Part shown: piece after piece, positions 57,667-64,000 of the stretch
How positions within the stretch are numbered: the first letter of the stretch is position 1
Layout: every line of letters begins with the position of its first letter
Assembly (NCBI GenBank): GCA_026122225.1
Contig: JANEZZ010000473.1
Span: forward strand, 310,001 to 374,000
Direction of reading: 5' to 3'
Length of the DNA: 64,000 nt
From: Heloderma charlesbogerti
Taxonomy: Eukaryota > Chordata > Lepidosauria > Squamata > Helodermatidae
The notes under the pieces: generated by a model
What the model was told of the DNA's origin: nothing
Seen by the model: only the letters and a program-made list of their open reading frames with translations
Database searches by the model: none
Position numbers and translations under genes: made by a program

Positions 57667-60600
57667 CATGTTTGCGCATACTTGTGCATATTTCGGTGCA
57701 CATTTTTCCAAATGGATACAACAATTGTGCTCATTTCTGAAAAGCGTGCATTTTCTCCCATTTATTAAATCACCTCGCAAGCTTGGAAATGTATGGACTT
57801 CGATTGCAGTTTGCATTTGAGCTCATGTTTGCATCTAGGAGATGCAAATTGATCTGAAATGAATGTCTGATACATCCCTAGCCCCCTCCCCCCTTCCGCC
57901 GCCAAACTGGCAAAGAAAGCGGAAGAGCGTGGAACCCATATACACAGTGGAGGAGGAACCATTGGTTTCCTTTTCCCCTTTATCATTCAGTGTAGCAACT
58001 AATTTTCTCTTTTTCCTCCCTATCCCAACTCTTAGGGAAATTAGCCACTCAGAAAAAAAGAAGGGTTGAGAGCAACACAACAGATGAAGAAAAGAAGCCA
58101 ATGGTTCCTTCTTCACTGTATATGTGTTTTCTCCAGCTTCCTCTGTTTGTTGGTGGGTGTGGGAAGGAGTAAGGAGAAGAATTCTCAGCAGGCATTGCTT
58201 CTTCATGGCTGGGCTGCTCTCAGCGGCAAGTGTCATATGTAGCTCCAATTGAGAAAAGAGACTCTTTGGACCAGATCAGACTTGGAGCAAATTGCTACAC
58301 AAGCAATTTGGGAGTGGGCAGTGGCCGCTGCCAGGCAATTTTTAGACAAATGCAATGTGGAAAAATTAGCACCTCCGTGGGTGGGTTGCTACTGTGCAAT
58401 TTAATCAATTGCAGCAATCGTGCAAGTCACAGCCATCAAATCCTGGATGGGGGAGGGCCAGAGGAAAAAGCGACTACACATGCCAGATCAAGCCTGTGCA
58501 AGCCAGTCAAGGACAGCTTTTCTCATGGATCAGTGGTCACCTATGAAGACAGTTCACCACTTAGGGCTCTCAGTGGCTACTCATCCTAGTAGGTGTGTGC
58601 CACTTCCAGCTTCAGAGGCATTACCAGCTGCTGGGAACAGCAGGAGAGGGCTACTACCCTCATGTGGACTTCCTAAGAGGTACCTGGGAATCCTGGGAAA
58701 CCTGGTCCCTGCTTACCGGGGGTCCTCATTCACACTGCTGTGTAGGTGCTGGCCTGGGAAGAGGAGTGGTCCAAGCCTGAGAAGGATCTGCATGACTCAT
58801 GGCCTTGGAAGACGTAGGAGGATGTGTCGCTTGTGACAAGCTATCCCAGGAGCCAATCAGCAGAGGTGGTTGGGTTTAGGGGGGGCAGGGGTAAAACCTC
58901 CTGCACTGTGCCTAGGAAGGGGAAGTCTTCTCCCTAGTCCGTTCCTGCCTGGGGGATATAAATGGAGCTGCTAAGCATCTCCTTCGCAGTGCCGGCTCAG
59001 GCTTCCTCAACCTATCCTCCCCTAAGAAAGGTTTTATACAGGCCTGTAGCCAGCCTAAAAGTTGGGGAGGGGGAGTAGGGGGCAGTTCATCTGGTTTGCA
59101 GGCCCTTTAAAGACAAAATTATAAACTGCATTTTCAAATTATTTGTTTGTAAAACAAATTAGGGGGCAGAAAAAATGGGGGGAAAGGCCACCCTAGCCCA
59201 TTCCCCCCCCAGCTCCCAGCCCATTCCCCCCCCCCCAGCTCCCAGCCCAGTTGTCTTGCTAAAGACTTTAGTTAGTCACTGGTTCACAGGGCTGGGAAGG
59301 AATTTTACCTGGGGGCTGATTGGCCATAGCCCATCAGGTCTTCGCCTTCCCCATAGCAATACAAGTTGTACAAAATGTTAACTTGATGAGCATTTGCTGT
59401 CACAACTGGGCCAGGCGGGGACATAATGATATTAGGCTGGATCCATTTCAGGAGAGAAGCATGGTTCATACCCCGCTCCCCAGTAACAGGGGGATCCCAA
59501 AAGGGATCCCGGGGGTGAGGCCACAGGGTGTGCCAGTGCCACTCCCAGGGGGGCAGGGAGGTGAACATGTGAATGGTCCACACTGCTGTATGGCCTCCCC
59601 AAGCTCCAGTTACTCCCTTGGACGGCCCAGCACATGGGCTGCGGTGAGAATTGGGGTGGGGCTGTCCAATGGCAGGATCCTGCCCTATGACATGCCAAAG
59701 TCTGTAAATTGTAACCAATAAAGTTCTGGCCATTTCTAACCCAGCCTTGCTTATGCATGGTTGCTTGGATCCTTCCCTGGGCTGCTACCCAATGGATGCT
59801 TCAGGCACAAACAAGATGCTGGACTAGTCAGGATTTGGTCTGATCCAGCAGGACCGCTCTTATGTTCTGTTTATCATCTCTGAATCATAAGCACTGGAAC
59901 GCCTATATTTTATTTTATTGAAGGTTTTAATATATGCGAAACATGAATACATATACGTGTGTGTAAGTGTATAATTAATAGATGGCCCACACTTCAGTTA
60001 TTCAGTTGAATACAAATCTCTCTCTTTAATAGCATATCACAAGAAATTAAAACTATGTACACCATTAAATGAAATGGTTGATACTTTGTTGTCCCATTCA
60101 GTCACTGTCAAGTCCTACAGCAATGTGAGCACTCCAAGACTTGAGGCTATAAATAAAAGCTGTATTTTAATTTCTTTTCTCAATGATCCTGGATATACAA
60201 CCTTGTTGCATGAATAAAGGTCAATCTCATAGGTATTATAGCTTCCCAATGGCCAAAAGGAATGGCCACCCCACCTTCATTACAAGAGGTATAAGCAAAA
60301 AGGTAAGCCATATTAAGTTTATACAAAACTAGTGCTTTACTGTTCTTTATGTATAGCCTTGATACTATTAAGAGCATGTTCGTCGTTGCTTCTGACTCAC
60401 ACTTTAGGCATTTGGTCTCCACTGAAGTGTGAACATTTCTGCTCACAGGCACTTGGCTAATTGATTTATCTGTAGCTCTTCAGCTTGGGACAAATCTGCC
60501 ATGGTGAAAAGCCCAAGAAGGGCACAGTAAGGGTCACTGCTCAGATGCAAGCCCATTGTGCGTGATTAAGAGTTCATAACCACTTTTATTATATTCACTC

Positions 60601-61121
60601 GCCTCCTCAGCCCACTCTAGTCCCAATACGCTTCAGTAACGCAAAGGGGCATCTATTGTCCTGACTGCTTTCAGTGATTGATGACTGCAGTTCATTTAAT
60701 GCAAGCTTAACACATGAGTTAATGACTGGGTGCATAAGCACATGATAAGAGAATATTTGGTTACGATCAGCTGCCATTACGAACTGTATAACACAGTGGC
60801 ACAGCAGTGGATCATTAAATGGATTTTATATACATGGAAGTGCATCCAAATACATACATTCCACATGAAGCAGGAAATCTCAAACATTAAAGGGGAACTG
60901 GACCTCAGTCCTTATGAGATGTACCAGTTTACATGTAGTTTTTAGTGATGAAGCACATAACAGGCTGTATATGTTGCATTCAGAGTTCATAGAAGTGTAA
61001 GAAGACTTCAAGATGATACTTTAGATCCTTATTCTTATTGTTATTATTTAACATTTATATTTAGTGGAGCTAGGTAATTTTAGATCCTTTACTTAATGGT
61101 CTTATGGGGACCTGCTTTAGA
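57667..61121. other. mostly unassigned; LTR/promoter-like words, old repeats
   Basis: A GATACATCCCTA word near 57870-57881 resembles a hAT right end without a partner. CCAATCAG at about 58853 and GATATAAAT at about 58956 look promoter-like. AACCAATAAAGTTCTGGCC at about 59713 has a poly(A) signal. GATGCTGGACTAGTCAGGAT and TGATCCAGCAGGACC (59817-59855) belong to an old reptile repeat. No coding gene is recognised. Confidence 0.4.
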
Positions 61122-61527
61122 TTGTTGTTCAGTCGTTCAGTCATGTCCGACTCTTCGTGACCCCATGGACCATAGCATGCCAGGCCTTCCTGTCCTGCGC
61201 TCTCTCCCGGGCTGGAGCATGCTCACGTCCATATTCATTGCATCGGTGATGCTATCAAGCCATCTCATCCTCTGCCGTCCCCTCCTCCTTTTGCCTTCAA
61301 TCTTTCCCAGCATCAGGGTCTTTTCCAGGGAGTTTTCTCTTCGCATTAGGTGGCCAAAATATTTGAGCTTCAGCTTCAGTATCTGTCCTTCCAATGAGCA
61401 GTCAGGATTGATTTCCTTTAGGATTGACTGATTTGACCTCCTTGCAGTCCAGGGGACTCGTAAGAGTCTTCTCCAGCACCACAGTTCGAAAGCATCGATT
61501 CTTCGGCGCTCAGCCTTCCTTATAGTC

Positions 61528-62390
61528 GAGGGATATCAGAGAATTCCGCCATGGATCTCGGTGAGGCCGAATGCACTGGCATTCGGCCCCCCGAACTCTG
61601 TGGTGGAGTGGCCTGCCACCCCCCTGCCACCCCGCAGATCCCTCCTGGGACAAGACTTACCTGGGGCGGATCTTCTGGGCGGCGGCGGCGGCTGGTCTTC
61701 CAACTGGCTGCCACCACCGCCATTTCCAGTCTTGTTAAAATAAAAAAAAAGATGTGATACACTACGTAAATCTTTATGTAGCCTATCATGGCTGGGTGGG
61801 TTTAAGAAAAACAAACAAACCGCGTGCGCAAATGGCGGCTACGGCCGCCACCATTTGCGTTCCTTATTTTTGGCCATCTTAGTCTACATAAATATTTACA
61901 TAGACTATGATGGCGAAAATAAAGGGGAACGCAAATAGCATGGGGGGGCTATTTGCGTCCCTTTTTGATTTGCCATTTTAGCAAATCAAAAAGGTGAATA
62001 AAAAAGGGACGCAAAAAGCGCCCGCTACGCTATTTGCGTTCCCCTTTATTTTCGCCGTCATAGTCTAGGTAAATATTTACATAGATTCAGACGGTCAAAA
62101 ATAAGGAATGCAAATGGCGGCGGCCATAGCTGCCATTTGCATACACAGGTTCCCCCCCCCAGAGCCCTCCGCGGCTGGAAATCCAGCTGCGGATGGCTCT
62201 GGGCTGGGCTGGGCTGGGCCAGGCCGGCTGCTCCGCAGAGCTGCTGTGGAGCACAGCCGGCCATCGAGGATTCCGGGGGGGAGGAACGGATCACCTCCCC
62301 CCCGTCCAGGATTCCGGGGGGAGGGACGGAACGCATCCCCCCCACCATCAACATAATCAGCGAAAGGAAAGTCACTTTTGTACATCCCTA
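61528..62390. mobile_element. hAT-A copy 6, inserted in BovB-5
   Basis: It starts GAGGGATATCAGAGAATTC (first T changed to G) and ends TTGTACATCCCTA, with the exact duplication TTATAGTC (61520-61527, 62391-62398). BovB-3 carries the empty site at 39886-39893. Left outward donor CCAGGTAAGTC near 61658 (complement); the right donor is mutated to GGAAAGT. Confidence 0.93.
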
Positions 62391-62399
62391 TTATAGTCC

Positions 62400-63647
62400 A
62401 GCTCTCACAGCCATACGTTGCTACTGGGAAAACCATAGCTTTGATTATACGAACCTTTGTCGGTAAGGTGATGTCTCTGCTTCTTACTATGCTGTCTAGG
62501 TTTTCCATAGCTTTCCTCCCAAGGATCAAGCGTCTTTTAATTTCATGGCTACAGTCACCGTCTGTGGTGATCCTGGAGCCCAAGAAAATAAAATCTGTCA
62601 CTGCTTCCATTTCTTCCCCTTCTATATGCCAGGAAGTGATGGGGCCAGATGCCATGATCTTCGTTTTTTTAATGTTGAGTTTCAAACCAGCTTTTGCACT
62701 CTCCTCTTTCACCCTCAACAAGAGGCTCTTGAGATCCTCTTCACTTTCTGCCATTAGGGTGGTATCGTCTGCATATCGGAGGTTGTTGATAATTCTCCCA
62801 GCAATCTTAATTCCGACCTGTGATTCATCCAACCCAGTGTTTCTCATGATGTACTCTGCATAGAAGTTAAATAAGCAGGGTGACAATATGCAGCCTTGTC
62901 GTACTCCTTTCCCAATTTTGAACCAATTGGTTGTTCCATGTCTGGTTCTTACTGTTGCTTCTTGACCGTCGTACAGGTTTCTCAGGAGACAAGTAAGGTG
63001 GTCTGGTACTCCCACCTCTTTAAGAATTTGCCACAGTTTGTTGTGATCCACACAATCAAAGGCTTTAGCGTAGTCAATGAAGCAGAAATAGATTCTCTTG
63101 CTTTCTCCATGGTCCAGCGAATGTTGGCGATTTGATCTCAAGTTCCTCCGCCTCTTCGAAACCCAGCTTGTACTTCCAGTAGTTCTCGATTCACATGCTG
63201 CTGAAGCCTAGCTTGTAGGAGTTTGAGCATAACCTAGCTGGCATGTGAAATGAGCACAATTGTACAGTAGTTTGAACACTCTTTGGCGTTGCCCTTCTTT
63301 GGAATTGGAATGTAAACTGACCTTTTCCAGTCTTGTGGCCATTGTTGAGTGTTCCAAATGTGTTGGCATATTGAGTGCAGCACTCTCACAGCATCATCTT
63401 TTAGGATCTTAAATAGCTCAGCTGGAAGACTGTCATCTCCGCTAGCTTTGTTGTTAGTAATGCTCCCTAAGGCCCACTTAACCTCACTCTCGAGGATGTC
63501 CGGCTCAAGTTCAGTGACCACACTATCATGGCTATCAGGGACATTCAGATCTTTCCTGTATAGTTCTTCTGTGTATTCTTTCCACCTCTTCTTAATCTCA
63601 TCTGCTTCTGTTAGGTCCCTGCCTTCTTTGTCCTTTATCATGCCCAT
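62400..63647 (-). pseudogene. BovB-5 reverse-transcriptase and linker fragments
   Basis: Two open stretches: 63234-63647 matches residues about 495-640 of BovB-3 (YTEELYRKDLNVPDSHDS, WALGSITNNKASGDDS, YIPIPKKGNAKECSNY). The RT stretch from 63141 down to 62400 retains the palm aspartate, the YADD box and LKLNIKKTKIM. The latter frame reads on by chance into hAT-A copy 6. The pieces are out of frame with each other. Confidence 0.9.
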
Positions 63648-64000
63648 CTTTGCACAAAACGTTCCCTTGAGATCTCCAATTCCTTGAAAAGATCTCTAGT
63701 CTTTCCCATTGTATTGTTTTCCTCGATTTCTTTGCATTGTTCATTTAAGAAGGCCTTCTTGCCTGTCCTTGCTATTCTCTGGAACTCTGCATTCAGTTGC
63801 ATCTTCCCCTTTCTCCCTTGCTTTTCGCTTCCCTCCTCTCCTCAGCTACTTGTAAGGCCTCATCAGACAGCCACTTGGCTTTTTTGCATTTCTTTTTCTT
63901 TGGGATGGATTGAGTTGCTGCTTCCTGAACAATGTTACGGACCTCCATCCATAGTTCCTCAGGCACTCTGTCTATCAGGTCTAATCCCTGAAATCTATTC

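Larger units (their letters stand above)
61122..64000 (-). mobile_element. BovB-5: RTE/BovB LINE carrying hAT-A, runs off the window
   Basis: The 3' tail (TTG)n is at about 61122. The sequence continues through the C-terminus (61137-61394) and, after hAT-A copy 6, the RT blocks FIDYAKAFDCVDH, QGCILSPCLFNFYAEY and YADDTTLMAES (62400-63100). It then covers the linker to 64000, which aligns near 41510 of BovB-3, so about 1.2 kb of the 5' part lies outside. A small deletion at about 63093 and other shifts break the ORF. Confidence 0.93.

Noticed and set aside
53363..57881. An outer hAT element around BovB-4 (GATACATCCCTA at the right)
   Set aside because: No TAGGG-type left end with a matching 8-bp flank could be found upstream of 53450.
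62095..63141. 348-residue minus-strand open frame joining BovB RT to a novel C-terminal tail
   Set aside because: The frame crosses from BovB-5 into hAT-A copy 6 at 62390. The tail is translated hAT end and hairpin sequence, not a domain; the fusion is accidental and the BovB part is a pseudogene.

Overview
This is vertebrate nuclear DNA, almost certainly from a squamate reptile (lizard or snake). The evidence is the repeat content: five BovB (RTE) LINE copies, a Sauria-type SINE whose 3' tail matches BovB, L2/CR1-type LINEs, CR1 and L1 fragments, tRNA- and 5S-derived SINEs, and many short hAT-type elements. I recognise no host protein-coding exon. Every long open frame that reads as a known protein belongs to a retrotransposon.

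Layout. 1-7 kb: low-complexity and unassigned DNA, a 5'-truncated BovB, an L2 3' end and small palindromic elements. 7-16 kb: a CpG-rich hAT copy, then a nest four levels deep (short hAT-F element, BovB, hAT-A, hAT-B), with the three inner insertions marked by target-site duplications (TSDs). 16-24 kb: SINEs, LINE 3' tails, MITEs and unassigned DNA. 24-28.4 kb: a decayed near-full-length L2-type LINE on the minus strand, split by a hAT-B copy. 30-37.5 kb: a cluster of CpG-rich hAT copies, one inserted inside a relative, plus a GC-rich degenerate tandem array. 38-43 kb: an L1 fragment, a Sauria SINE, and an apparently intact full-length BovB (1047-residue ORF) inserted in a hAT-G element. 43-50 kb: a second L2 split by hAT-A, unassigned AT-rich DNA, and a fold-back hAT. 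50.1-50.7 kb: a solo LTR. 53-57.7 kb: a BovB split by hAT-B. 61-64 kb: a BovB split by hAT-A that runs off the window.

The most distinctive content is a set of 11 related non-autonomous hAT-type elements, here called hAT-A, -B and -C. Their TIRs are TAGGG...CCCTA. Eight copies have an 8-bp TSD matching at 7 or 8 positions, two have weaker matches and one has none. They are CpG-rich, code for nothing, and consist of stacked hairpins built on CTACGTAAA/TTTACGTAG stems and paired YY1-like ATGGCGGC motifs. Nearly every end carries a 5' splice-donor-like GTAAGT directed out of the element. I do not recognise this architecture as a described family, though I cannot search repeat libraries.

The paralogous empty sites in this window (for example BovB-3 carrying single copies of the sequences duplicated around hAT insertions in BovB-2 and BovB-5) make the insertion history unusually readable. 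Family letters are local labels for this window only.
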